From positions 36,473,384-36,537,383 of the forward strand of contig CM055819.1 in assembly GCA_029582265.1 (NCBI GenBank): a stretch of 64,000 bases of DNA, in the 5' to 3' direction. The notes under the pieces are model-generated. The model was not told the origin of the DNA and made no database searches. It saw only the letters and a program-made list of their open reading frames with translations. This document shows positions 10,801-59,678 of this stretch, piece by piece; position 1 is the stretch's first letter; each line of letters starts with the position of its first letter. Made by a program: the position numbers and the translations under genes. The DNA comes from Zoroaster sp. YZ-2022 (lineage: Eukaryota; Echinodermata; Asteroidea; Forcipulatida; Zoroasteridae).

Positions 10801-11785
10801 TTATTTTTTTATTTTTTTATTTATTTTTTACCCTCAAATTTCCATAAAAATTGGACGGAAAAAGTTACCTCACTTTTCCGTCCATTTGTTGATGGAAATT
10901 TTAGGGTAATTAAAAAAATAATAGTAATAATCAACTCAAATTATCTTTAGGATAAGCATGCATGTCTATTCAAATGTTGAAATTCTTTTTTGGTGGTTTC
11001 GGATATTTAAAAAAAATTACAACCATTAGAAAAACTGCTAACGTGACGGTAGGAAAGTGGCCCCCTTTATTGTGTTTTATGTCATATACATTTACGTGAC
11101 AATTTGGCTGAGTAACCTATTTTTGCTAAGCATAACATTTCTGTGCTCAGCAAATTCGTGTACTTAGCAGCTCCATGACATTGGCCCCTGGGCCCAATTC
11201 CATAGAGCTGCTTAAAATCACTTACCAGATTTCTGTGATTACCAGCAAAACTTTCATACAAAATTTATGCATTTTGGCTGGTAGTCTGTTTTACATTGCT
11301 TAGCCAAAATATTTGCTTAGCAAAATTCTCTGCTAAGGGGGTCATGCCTATGTTCCCTCAGCCCTATGTTCCCTCAGCCCTATGTTCCCTCAATGCCTAA
11401 CATTTTTTTAAAATCCAAATTAGGCCCTATGTTCCCTCAACCCTATGTTCCCTCAGCCCTATGTTCCCTCATGGAGTGTTAAGACTGGATGAGGGAACAT
11501 AGGGGTGAGGGAACATAGGGTCTATTTAGGGCTGAGGGAACATAGGGCTGAGGGAACATAAGGCTGAGGGAACTTGAGTACGGTCCCCTGCTAAGCAGCT
11601 CTGTGAAATTGGCCCCAGGTAATTACCAATGTTGTAGCTTCCCTCTAAGATAACCTTGAGTAATCTTAAATTAGACTTATTTTGATATAACGGTTTCACC
11701 CATTCAGGCACCGATGTACTCCACACTGTCTACCGTGATTAAGACTGGATGTTTGGCTGCAATCTGGCTATCAGAGAGGATATGA
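1608..11785 (+). CDS. COQ7: 5-demethoxyubiquinone hydroxylase, mitochondrial (COQ7/CLK-1), five exons
   Basis: Joined exons 1608-1844, 3692-3806, 5426-5510, 8667-8790 and 11708-11785 give one 212-residue frame; human COQ7 is about 217. The family hydroxylates 5-demethoxyubiquinone, a late step of ubiquinone synthesis, on the matrix side of the mitochondrial inner membrane with COQ9. Residues 1-40 are rich in Arg, Ser, Thr and Ala and almost free of acids, as in a mitochondrial presequence. The two ferritin-like repeats carry all six di-iron ligands: Glu55 (DHAGEV), Glu85 and His88 (QEKHH), Glu137 (AVEEA), Glu173 and His176 (EELEH). The protein ends in [13 protein letters not shown], the usual family C-terminus. 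All introns are GT-AG and phases match across every junction. The ATG at 1608 is chosen because it begins the presequence-like stretch; an AG acceptor at about 1588-1589 leaves room for a 5' UTR exon. Family assignment is certain; start is probable. Confidence 0.97.
2198..2473 (+). mobile_element. T2 element, TTAA-flanked, CCCTAACC ends
   Basis: Runs from TTAACCCTAACCACC to TAGGGTTTAGGGTTAA-like sequence, with TTAA at both borders and CCCT inside each, as in piggyBac-type elements. Inner ends are TCCTCCAAG and TTTGGAGGATTC. The host repeat (2085-2197) recurs at about 27007-27120 without it. Within COQ7 intron 1; non-coding. Confidence 0.7.
2789..3084 (+). mobile_element. T3 element (TTAACCCTCCTAC ends), TTTTGACTG-word body
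   Basis: Starts TTAACCCTCCTACTAC and ends AGAGTAGGGTTAA. The body is filled with scattered GTCAAAAT/CAGTCAAAA words. It shares GGTGGTCAAAATGACAG with the inverted copy at 35799-36132. Confidence 0.72.
3340..3511. repeat. Fold-back repeat of GCAACAAGGTCGTA
   Basis: GTGCAACAAGGTCGTA occurs at 3340 and 3383 and is inverted at 3497-3511 (GATACGACCTTGTTG). Such a layout could fold into a hairpin. Probably a small transposon; in COQ7 intron 1. Confidence 0.6.
3692..3806 (+). CDS. COQ7: COQ7 exon 2
   Basis: Codes residues 80-117 and the first base of Gly118: EMWDQEKHH, then [12 protein letters not shown] and IAGFAL. Acceptor ttattcag, donor gtaggt; enters in phase 0 and leaves in phase 1. It carries ligands Glu85 and His88. 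Confidence 0.95.
3939..4236. repeat. Inverted-repeat element beginning with a 20-bp hairpin
   Basis: 3939-3984 is a near-perfect hairpin: GTGCCTGGAAGAAGGTTGTA pairs with the 3' arm at one mismatch around a 6-base loop. Further copies of the word appear at about 3986-4000 and, inverted, at 4186-4235 (CCTTCTTCTGGGCACAC). In COQ7 intron 2. Confidence 0.65.
4648..4868 (+). mobile_element. T1 element (TTAA, AGGGACAATATCG ends), copy 1
   Basis: About 220 bp between TTAA borders, with ends AGGGACAATATTCGTCACG and GATATTGTCCCT. Inner palindromic word CAGGGCATGGAATC and its inverse GATTCCATGCCCTG. Other copies: 27249, 36298, 46972. No ORF of note. Confidence 0.85.
4877..5337 (+). mobile_element. Family B element, copy 1 (about 65-bp terminal inverted repeats)
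   Basis: Begins ATATGACATAAAACACAATA and ends with its complement. Inner inverted ends include GGGGGCCACTTTGC and CCAATGGTTG. The other copy is at 10636-11087. It starts 9 bases after the T1 element and its right end lies about 90 bases before COQ7 exon 3. Confidence 0.85.
5426..5510 (+). CDS. COQ7: COQ7 exon 3
   Basis: Completes Gly118 and codes [20 protein letters not shown] to residue 145, plus two bases of Lys146. Acceptor ctggtag, donor gtaagt. Ligand Glu137 lies in AVEEA. The stretch is nearly identical to vertebrate COQ7. Confidence 0.96.
5710..5933 (+). mobile_element. T3 element, CCTTTCAAAACC-word body
   Basis: TTAACCCTTGCAC at the left and GTAGGAGGGTTAA at the right. The left interior is CCTTCAAAACCCTTCAAAAG followed by its inverse. 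In COQ7 intron 3. Confidence 0.6.
5986..8595 (+). mobile_element. Family A element carrying a 26-unit array
   Basis: Left end AGGGGCCAATTTCATAGAGC and right end CTGTGAAATTGACCCCTGG are inverted copies and match the other family A elements in the window. Between them lies the 97-bp array. No clear target duplication. It fills most of COQ7 intron 3. Confidence 0.8.
6042..8560 (+). repeat. 97-bp tandem array, about 26 copies
   Basis: Unit runs from CTAAGCAAGTGTTTCTGG through ATCAAACAGACTACCAGACT to GGTAACCAAAGAAATCTA. Units are nearly identical. Rare variants (AAATAAAT at ~6208 and ~7371; GACAATTTGG at ~6674 and ~7837) recur 1,163 bp apart, showing a 12-unit block duplication. Confidence 0.97.
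8667..8790 (+). CDS. COQ7: COQ7 exon 4
   Basis: Completes Lys146 and codes [12 protein letters not shown] to EHDAEQ (residues 147-187). Ligands Glu173 and His176 are in RDEELEH. Acceptor caacag, donor gtcagt; ends in phase 0. It begins about 70 bases after the end of the family A element carrying the 97-bp array. Confidence 0.96.
8877..9428 (+). mobile_element. T6 element interrupted by a family M insertion
   Basis: Left end TTAAAACCACTATATAC matches T6 at 33268 and 11819; interior CAAACATCCCTTGAAATATT and AATGAATATGAACAATCTGA also match. The family M copy 9016-9281 splits it. Right end unclear where it meets the 81-bp array. Confidence 0.6.
9016..9281 (+). mobile_element. Family M element, copy 1 (CTACTCAAAACAATTTAGGG ends)
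   Basis: About 266 bp with ~29-bp perfect inverted ends containing GGGAACACCGGA, bordered by TA on both sides. Size and TA borders suggest a Tc1/mariner-type non-autonomous element. Copies also at 23308 and 25600, and one begins at 63991. Confidence 0.85.
9429..10360 (+). repeat. 81-bp tandem array, about 11 copies
   Basis: Unit ACTGCTTCTATGAGTATGCT, then CTCTTTGAATCAAGATATAC and GGGAAGGTACAGCATTGG. 81 is 27 codons, so long open frames arise on both strands; they are not genes. The unit equals the terminal segment of T5 elements (37735-37826, inverted). Confidence 0.96.
10553..11189 (+). mobile_element. Family A element split by family B copy 2
   Basis: Left end TGGGGCCAATTTCACAGCAG, right end CTCCATGACATTGGCCCC. 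Family B occupies 10636-11087. Directly abuts the next family A element at about 11189. Confidence 0.75.
10636..11087 (+). mobile_element. Family B element, copy 2
   Basis: About 450 bp, nearly identical to 4877-5337 (differences mostly in the poly-T tracts), with the same ATATGACATAAAACACAATA ends. Nested in family A. Confidence 0.87.
11189..11617 (+). mobile_element. Family A element split by a hAT-like insertion
   Basis: Ends TGGGCCCAATTCCATAGAGC and CTGTGAAATTGGCCCCAGG, one internal unit (GGCTGGTAGTCTGTTTTACA). Interrupted at 11338-11587. Ends 90 bases before COQ7 exon 5. Confidence 0.8.
11338..11587 (+). mobile_element. hAT-like insertion made of CCTATGTTCCCTCAG words
   Basis: Flanked by an 8-bp direct repeat CTGCTAAG (11330-11337 and 11588-11595). 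The left half repeats CCTATGTTCCCTCA about six times; the right half carries the same word inverted about five times, giving a large potential hairpin. Confidence 0.7.
11708..11785 (+). CDS. COQ7: COQ7 exon 5 (C-terminus and stop)
   Basis: A 78-base exon coding [12 protein letters not shown] then [13 protein letters not shown] and a TGA stop. Acceptor cattcag, phase 0. It is too short for ordinary ORF calling; I found it by looking for the conserved C-terminus. It lies between two transposon remnants. Confidence 0.95.
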   Translation, partial: APMYSTLSTVIKTGCLAAIWLSERI

Positions 11786-13020
11786 ACTCATTTTAATGAA
11801 CTACAGGAATTGACTTATTTAAAGCCACTATACACTCCTGGCAGTGGCGTAACCCGCGGGGGGGGGGGCTTGCGCCCCCCCCGCTCAGAACCCTTGCCCC
11901 CCCCCATATGAAATCACAGAAAAGTGTTTTTTTTTTTTATTAAACCCACAACTTCAATCCTGTATTTTGATTTTTATTTAAATGGCTTACAATTGTACTA
12001 ATTATTATGTTTCGGGTATTTACACTGAAATAAAGCATACAAACAACAATTTTATTTAATGATTACTCATAGAGTTTAATTTGAGAATGCCGTGTATAAA
12101 CAATAACTCCTGAATTGATATTTGGTAATTTAATCCTGGTATGCAGTCGAAAAATTTTATCTTATAAAAATGACAAGTACTCTAAGATTTGTTTGGTTTC
12201 GCAATCTTTTGTGCATAACCTGCAAACTATATACTGAAGACTGTTTTGAAACTGCATTATGGTTTGGTATCAACTATCAATTAACATAGTAAATGGTAAG
12301 CGTAATGTAATCTTGCACTTCTTTGGCCCCCCCAAATGAAAATGTCTAGTTACGCCACTGACTCCTGGTAATCTTGAAAAATAAATGATCACAGTTGTAC
12401 ACACAAATTACCAGTCGCCTGTGGATTTTTGCTTTTCCAGAGACACTCAGAAAGCACTGAGTATACAGTGCTTCATACATACATCAGTGTAACGGCAAAA
12501 TCAAATCAAGTCGACCTTTATCACACTGTGGCCATCTTTGTCTGATTCCCTGCATACACAATGACAATGACAGTTCTAATTCTCATTTCATAAAAAGGTG
12601 CCAGACTATTTTCCCTTCCAGCCTCAGTTTGGTTACATTGATTTGAATGGAAGAAAAACCCAAGATGGCCTCACCATGATAAGAGGTCTATTGTTTATAA
12701 ACAGACCCAATATTTTTTCATCAATCTGTACTTGAACATTTCTTGTTGTGAAGTTGATAGTTGGTATCAAATGTACCTTGAAATATTTCTGTCTCGGGTA
12801 AAATAAGTGAAATAATTTTTAAAATTAATTTCGGTCATCCGAAGACAGAAATTCCATGTTGGATTGAATATGAACAATCTGAATGCATTTCACAATTTTC
12901 TTTTTGACGACAAAATGAAATAAGCTGAAACTTATGTTGTTTTTTATACACATCTCTTAATTCTTTGAAACTTTGGATGCATTTACAGATATTTTACCAA
13001 TAGTGTATTCTGGCTTTCTG
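11786..13020. mobile_element. COQ7 3' flank: T6 element (11819-13020) with nested insertions
   Basis: T6 left end TTAAAGCCACTATACAC starts 33 bases after the COQ7 stop; right end ACCAATAGTGTATTCTGGCT is at about 12997-13016. Inside are the hAT element 11842-12360 and a SINE tail piece at about 12430-12510 (AAGCACTGAGTATACAGTGC). AATAAA occurs at about 12026 (in the hAT insert) and at about 12380. Confidence 0.7.
11842..12360 (+). mobile_element. hAT-type element, CAGTGGCGTAAC ends, 8-bp target duplication
   Basis: 519 bp; inverted ends CAGTGGCGTAAC and GTTACGCCACTG; flanked by ACTCCTGG at 11834-11841 and 12361-12368. The end sequence and the 8-bp duplication are typical of hAT transposons. 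No transposase frame. Confidence 0.93.
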
Positions 13021-13262
13021 TTGAAAAGGGATGTTAAGCAAACTATGCATCCTCTATCGCAAATGAGTGTGCTAAAAATATTAATGGTTCATTGCCACAT
13101 AGTATACTTTTGTTGATGAAATAGAAGCAAGATATAGCACCCTCATGTTACAGTTTTTGAAACTTATGTATCCAAAGTACTGGACTGGTCCCCTATCAAG
13201 GATATAGACAGGCTTCAGGCGTACCACTCAAAGGATTTCATTGGATACGTTAACGCGTTGTG

Positions 13263-13382
13263 CTGAAGATCTGACGCCACACTTCGAGGCTTGCGTGCGC
13301 CAGCTACCAACTAAGGTCAAAGTTCAGGATCTGGTGTAATACACGCTCCTTCAGCTCAAAGCGTGACATCAGATCTTCAGGC
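13263..13382. repeat. 120-bp element with CTGAAGATCTGA inverted ends
   Basis: GCTGAAGATCTGACGCCAC at the left and GTGACATCAGATCTTCAGGC at the right are inverted copies with a few mismatches. Could be a small transposon or a structured RNA. Confidence 0.55.
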
Positions 13383-13952
13383 TACCAAAGCACAAACATT
13401 TGTCCAAGATGATAAATTCTTACACATCAAAAAAAAAAAATTGGCGACACCCTCCTGTGGCTTCAGTGGTGTTGTCTGTCTTTCCAATTATTAAACATAA
13501 ATAACACAAAAGTAGTACAAATTTTCTTATATTTACAGATTTTATTTTGCATTTATTTTCCAGTTCTATAAAAGTTGATCATATGATTTCGTTACAGATT
13601 GTATAGGAGCATTTGGAAATGTGAATAACAATTTTTTTTTCAAAACAAATAATTGTTTCAGTGTATCTTTTAACAATACCTTCAAACCTTTTTGTCAAAT
13701 AAAACTCATCACGTCCACAAACGGCTGCCTATAGACAGTTGCTTCAACCAAATTAATTTGGTTCTGTGTTCACTTCTTATGAGTGAAGCCATTGTGTGTC
13801 CATTTCTCATGTGCACTGGAGCATAAGCTATCCATTTTGAATCCAGATTTCATTATCTCATGTTGCAACACCATTCTTTATAATAGCTCTTGCCAGTACC
13901 ATTTAAAAAAAAAAAAAAAATTCTCAGGTGTAATGAAAACATGAAGAGAGCG

Positions 13953-14151
13953 TGGACCAATTTCATATAAAACAGACTACCAGCCAAATTGCATGCATTT
14001 TGTATGAAAGTTTAGCTGGTACCCAGAGAAATCTGCTAAGCAAATGTTTTATGGTAAGCAATTTCCTCTGCTTAGCAGAAAAAAATGCTTAATAACGAAA
14101 ATATTTGTTAAGCAAAATTCTCTGTTTTAGCAGTTTTATGTAATTGGCCAC
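13953..14151. mobile_element. Family A element
   Basis: GGACCAATTTCATATAAAAC to TTTATGTAATTGGCCACAG with one internal unit (GACTACCAGCCAAATTGCAT). Confidence 0.7.
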
Positions 14152-16160
14152 AGAACACAGGAAGATGTCAAACTGAACAATGCATGATTTCTTGTGTGCA
14201 CTTCTTGTACAGAGGGCCGTTACTAGAAGCCATCATTAAGTTTATATGCAGCATGTATGAGTAATGTACATCTGGTATATGTTGCATTAGTGAATTTACA
14301 TCATAAAAACAACTCCAAAATGGCTTTTAGTGAATGCCCCCTATAGGTTGCTTGAAGGCTGCACGAAGAATCATTCTAAGTATTTAGGTTTTCTACAGAT
14401 ATTTCAACAACAATGCTTACATTTTTTTTGTGGTGGTTTTATTTTCTAGTTTGTTTTCTTTTCCAATTTGGCAGATGACCTTAAAAACACCATTAATTAA
14501 CAAGCTCATGTTTTGTCTGAAAGTTTTTTAAATTACAACTTTGAACTCAATTTTTTAGTCGTTACTCGGTCACTCGGTCTTTTTTTACTATTTAATATAG
14601 AAACAAAACTCATTTCCCTGGAATGGCTATGGATAATTTCAAAAATTTACCACTAGTTAGTTAATAATATTTACTTATTCAATAAACAAGGAGGACTTAA
14701 CATTAATTGGAATAAATTCTCTTCAATTTTCCTTTATGGTCCTGGCTGATAATAAAAATGAATCTCAATGATTTTGATAAACAAAAATCAATCGTCGTGA
14801 TTAACATTTTCAGAAGCAATCAAAATAAATTTCATGTACACAACAAACACTTATTAATTCAAACTATTTATATTAAAGCTAGTAGCATTGCCATGACAAA
14901 ATTATCCAGTCAATACAATTACATTACTTTCTTAACAGAGCAACACAAACAAACTTTTATAGTTGGTACATTCATTACTATCTTTAAAGTAAAAGATGCT
15001 GCCTTCACACAACAGGAATAAGTGTAAGGACTCGGCATACGACAAAGTCAAACTTTTTAACATGAAGTTGAATGTAACAGATGGACAGCTAAGTAGATCT
15101 GAGATAAATCTTTGACTTAATATGAAGTTACTTATCATAGACTTGAGATTAGTCACTGCAGTGCAGCCACTACCTTAGTAATGCATCCATGTATTATTTC
15201 CAACTGTTACAAGTCTAGTTTTGACTCCAGTCACACTGAGATTCCTTACACATGTAATACTGCATTCATGGGGAGCATTTCAATCAAACCCTAAAAGCAC
15301 CAATGACTAATTACATTAAGACGAAAGACTACAAATAAAAAATAGAAAAGAGCCTTTAATGTAATATTTTTTCAGTGTATAAACTAATCCATCACTCTAT
15401 TTGATGAAACGCTAGTGTAACACGTATTTACGCATGCAGTGTGGTAACCACTGCAGTAATGGCGGAAAATGGTGGTCGCCGGATTAGTCTAGACCTAGCT
15501 ACACAGTGTAGCCATTTTGATTTTCTTCCACTAGACTGGTCCCTTTACTAGCCACAGTGTGAAAAAGGTTTATTCTTTTATAGATTATAATCAGAACATA
15601 GGGTTACATATTTGTTCTATATAAGTTTCTCTTGAATAAAATCAATGTACAGTGTCACAAAAGAATAAAGATGTATCGCCCGTGTTCCTTAAATTTTTAT
15701 TTTCATTAGAACATAAATTATTTACTTCCAGAAAAGAAAACAAACACTCTGAGATATTTCACAAAAATAATAGTCAGAAGCTCATTCTACCAGTGAAAGG
15801 GCGTCCGAATGAATTTAAGACGAAACCCACCATATATTAATTTGGGGAAACTTTTACTGTAAAACCATGCTTCTCACAAATATTTTGAAAAATGTGTCAA
15901 TTTGAATCACTGTTATCCTTTCCTCAGAAGTAAAATAGCAAAATTCTGATGAAAATATTTTCGTAAGTTGCAGTCAAAACAGCCAAACATAAACACGGGA
16001 CAATACATCTTTAATTGATTTGGCAGTGACTGTTCACTCAATGGGGTGACAATTCTGCAATAATTACAGGGACGCATCACCCATATTGTGACGTACTTTA
16101 TATCTTCCAGGCACTTTTCTATCTTGCAATAAATCTTTGATACTGCTTACATACTGGCAG

Positions 16161-16422
16161 CCTGGGCCCAATTTTATAGCGCTGCTTACCGGTATGCAAA
16201 TTTTCGTGCTAACTATAGCAGAAAAATTTCACAGGTTATCAAGAAAATTTAGAGCGGTGTGTGCGCATTCACCATGGATTTGTATTGTTGCGTCACTCAT
16301 TTGCTAGCAATAACGGCCAGCAAGTTAGCTTGCCTTTCTCTATGCTTAACGGTTAGCAGCGCTATGAAATGGTAAACGTACAAAAAATTGGTTGCTTAGC
16401 GGCTCTATGAAATTGGGCCCAG
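16161..16422. mobile_element. Family A element without the standard unit
   Basis: CCTGGGCCCAATTTTATAGC and CTATGAAATTGGGCCCAG are perfect-looking family ends, but the interior lacks the CAGACTACCAGCC unit; it has TTAGCAGCGCTATGAAAT instead. A divergent subfamily. Confidence 0.65.
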
Positions 16423-16794
16423 CTCTTTATAAGAATGTTGTGCTTATTAAGAAAATTCTCCTGATGTAAAGTGACAGTAAGGTAGACCTGCTAGTCTAAT
16501 AATGCATACATTTTAGGCTGCCAGCAGCCCTCAATAATAACTCAAATTCCAATCTGTGACATTGTTTCAGAATTAAAGTTATATAGGCAAATCACCACAA
16601 TATAATATTCAAAGATGTTGAAAGTATCCAGATTTTTTATTTTTGTCATACAAGAGCTTCTGTGACAGCAGATTTAACCCTTACTGAAGACGTATGCTAA
16701 AAAAAACGAATGACAAATTTATTTGGTATCAAGTTCTTTTGGGTACACCATGTAATAATCTCTTCTTGGAAGAAGAGCTGGTTGGTTTGTTCTC

Positions 16795-16830
16795 AACGTT
16801 TTGACTAGTCTGCTCTAGTCGTCCGATCAG
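16795..16830 (-). ncRNA. Degenerate hammerhead-ribozyme-like motif, probably from a Penelope-like retroelement
   Basis: On the - strand: CTGATCGGACGACTAG, AGCAGA loop, CTAGTCAAAACGTT. This resembles the hammerhead layout CTGATGA, stem II (GACTAG/CTAGTC), GAAA, but has a 2-base insert in the first core box and AAAA for GAAA, so it should be inactive. Penelope-like elements are known to carry such motifs. No reverse transcriptase nearby. Confidence 0.35.
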
Positions 16831-17361
16831 GAGACAAATTTATTTGGGTTTTCACCTATTGGAAGTACATTCCCCACATTTCTAAAAAAAAATAAAAGAA
16901 AAAAAAAATACATAACATTTTAGCTTCCCAACACTTCTATGAATTGCATAATAAATATAACAAAATCACGTTTATACACAGACTGAAGATTTAGATTTTT
17001 AATCCTTACTTATTTCATCATGAAAACCAAAGAGGTTTTTGTATACTTATATTATAAACCAATTTGTACAGTTTTGGTACAAATATGATACAGCAATGCT
17101 GTTATAAATCGGACAATAAGTACAATACAACTGTTTTTTTCATTATCATCCAAATAAAAATACACGTAATAACATTGACTGTACAAAGCTTTTTACAGCT
17201 GTTTTTATAATACAAAATAATAAGTCTATTTTGACCTTGAATGATCCAATTTCAAAATGGATTCTCAGGTTCTTATTCATTATGGAACCATGCAGTTACA
17301 GTAATTATCAACCACAAAACCAGTCTGGAATACAGGTTTTCACTAATGCTGTGTTCTTATC

Positions 17362-17547
17362 ACAGGTCTATTTCACAGAGCTGCTAAGCGGACAACTTTG
17401 CTTAGCAAATATTTTCACTAAAAAAACAGCCAAGTACACTCATGTTAAGCGCAAGTTTGGCTGGTAAACAAGAAAATCTGCTCACCAAATATTTCTGGTA
17501 TCAGTAATTCTTTCTGCTTAGCAGCTCTATATGAAATTGGCCTCAGG
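17362..17547. mobile_element. Family A element
   Basis: Ends TTTCACAGAGCTGCTAAGCG and TATATGAAATTGGCCTCAGG; one degenerate internal unit. Confidence 0.65.
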
Positions 17548-17757
17548 AAATTTTTCATATTTCCATGAGTGGTGAACTGGTCGTGGTCAATACTAATGAG
17601 TTAAATTGCAGGAATACAAATTAAAATAACAAGAACCAGAAAAATCTCATTTCAAGATAGAATGATCGATTTCCCATCAGGAAAGTTGACTTAAGTAATC
17701 ATAGACCATTGTTTGTCAGAGTCTCAATATAAACCTAAACACTGTACATTTATTTAA

Positions 17758-17814
17758 GATACTGTGCCGTAAGATACTGTGCCGTAAGATACTGTGCCGT
17801 AAGATACTGTGCCG
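17758..17814 (+). repeat. 15-bp tandem repeat, four copies
   Basis: AGATACTGTGCCGTA repeated almost exactly four times. Confidence 0.95.
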
Positions 17815-18346
17815 CTCTATTTACTCCCAGTGAACTTAATAAGACATATTACGTAAGCATTTGAAATATGGCATAAAGATAGGTGTTTCTGACTTTCCGT
17901 TACAAAATTTGACAACTCTTTTGACAAATTATCCCTGATGTAGTGTACTTCTTTTTAACAATTTTGAAAGAAATTAGATTATTTTAGCTTAATTTATTTA
18001 TATGAAGATATCCAGTTGACTTCTTACTATATGATTAACCCTCACCAACAATTTGTTCCCCTTTTCAACTGATAAAATGAGGTTGAGGCATTCGCACTTG
18101 TTTTCATGACAAGCAGATCACTTGCCAACGTCAAATCCATTCAGAAATTTAATCGGTCAGAAATTTCCTTTTGAGTCACCCAACCGAACCAACAAGCTTG
18201 TAAACACCTGTTCGACATTGACTTTTGTCCAATTTGGTTCCTGTAACTCCTCGATTAGCATGATATATCATCCTATTTATAGGTTATGTAAATATGTCCT
18301 ATTAAGCTTCGTCACTGTAGAGAAATTTACTTATTTAACAGGGATG

Positions 18347-18654
18347 CCGGGCTGTAGCGAGGGGAGGGGGGGGTTGACAACCCCCCAATAATTTTTCACA
18401 GTCGGCATTTAGAGCCTCAGTCAGCAAAATGAAGCATCAAAGGTACTAGAACAAGGGTTGGTCCAGAATAAATTTTCAGTCAGCAAACCTAGAGCTATGG
18501 GTTTGCTGACTGTAATGTAATACATTGTATTTTACTCAGCAACAGCTGCGGATTTCCAGTTGTCAGTTCCCCCCTTCCTGGCTACGTCAGTCGGCAAATT
18601 GGCTTCCACACCACCCCCCCCCCCCACAATGAAAATGCCTTCGCTACGCCCCTG
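18347..18654 (-). mobile_element. hAT-type element with 8-bp target duplication CAGGGATG
   Basis: Right end read inward is CAGGGGCGTAGCGAAGGC, left end CCGGGCTGTAGCGAGGG. CAGGGATG flanks at 18339-18346 and 18655-18662. About 308 bp with C/G tracts near each end; no coding capacity. Lies 294 bases beyond the cytohesin stop codon, probably in the 3' UTR. Confidence 0.85.
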
Positions 18655-18947
18655 CAGGGATGACATTGTGAGAAAATTAAAAGGTAGGAAAAATGTTTAT
18701 CATCAGGCATATACCAGCCTATAGCGGTTTACTTCTATAGCCATGTATAGCAAGGAAACTGTTTGTTTTTTTCTTGGTATTTACAATAAAATGATACACA
18801 AGGAAAGTTTCCATGATCTGAAGTTAGTCGGAACCCGGTTTCATGGTAGGATTTCCTACAAAAGTAGGAAGAATATCCTGCCTGTTATTTACACTTCAAC
18901 TGGTTGAAACTAACACTGTGGCTGGATTCCTTGTGTAGATTTTGTTT

Positions 18948-59678
<40,731 letters not shown>

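Larger units (their letters stand above)
13021..18338. other. Intergenic 3' flank of COQ7 and cytohesin
   Basis: AT-rich, mostly non-repetitive sequence, probably including the long 3' UTR of cytohesin on the - strand (polyA signals as TTTATT at 13536 and 13552). Recognised items inside are listed separately: a palindrome at 13263, family A copies at 13953, 16161 and 17362, a ribozyme-like relic at 16795 and a 15-bp array at 17758. No exon found. Confidence 0.5.

Noticed and set aside
14357..14398. GCLKAARRI-like frame resembling the COQ7 C-terminus
   Set aside because: Wrong phase for splicing after exon 4, no coding match upstream of it; the true terminal exon is 11708-11785.
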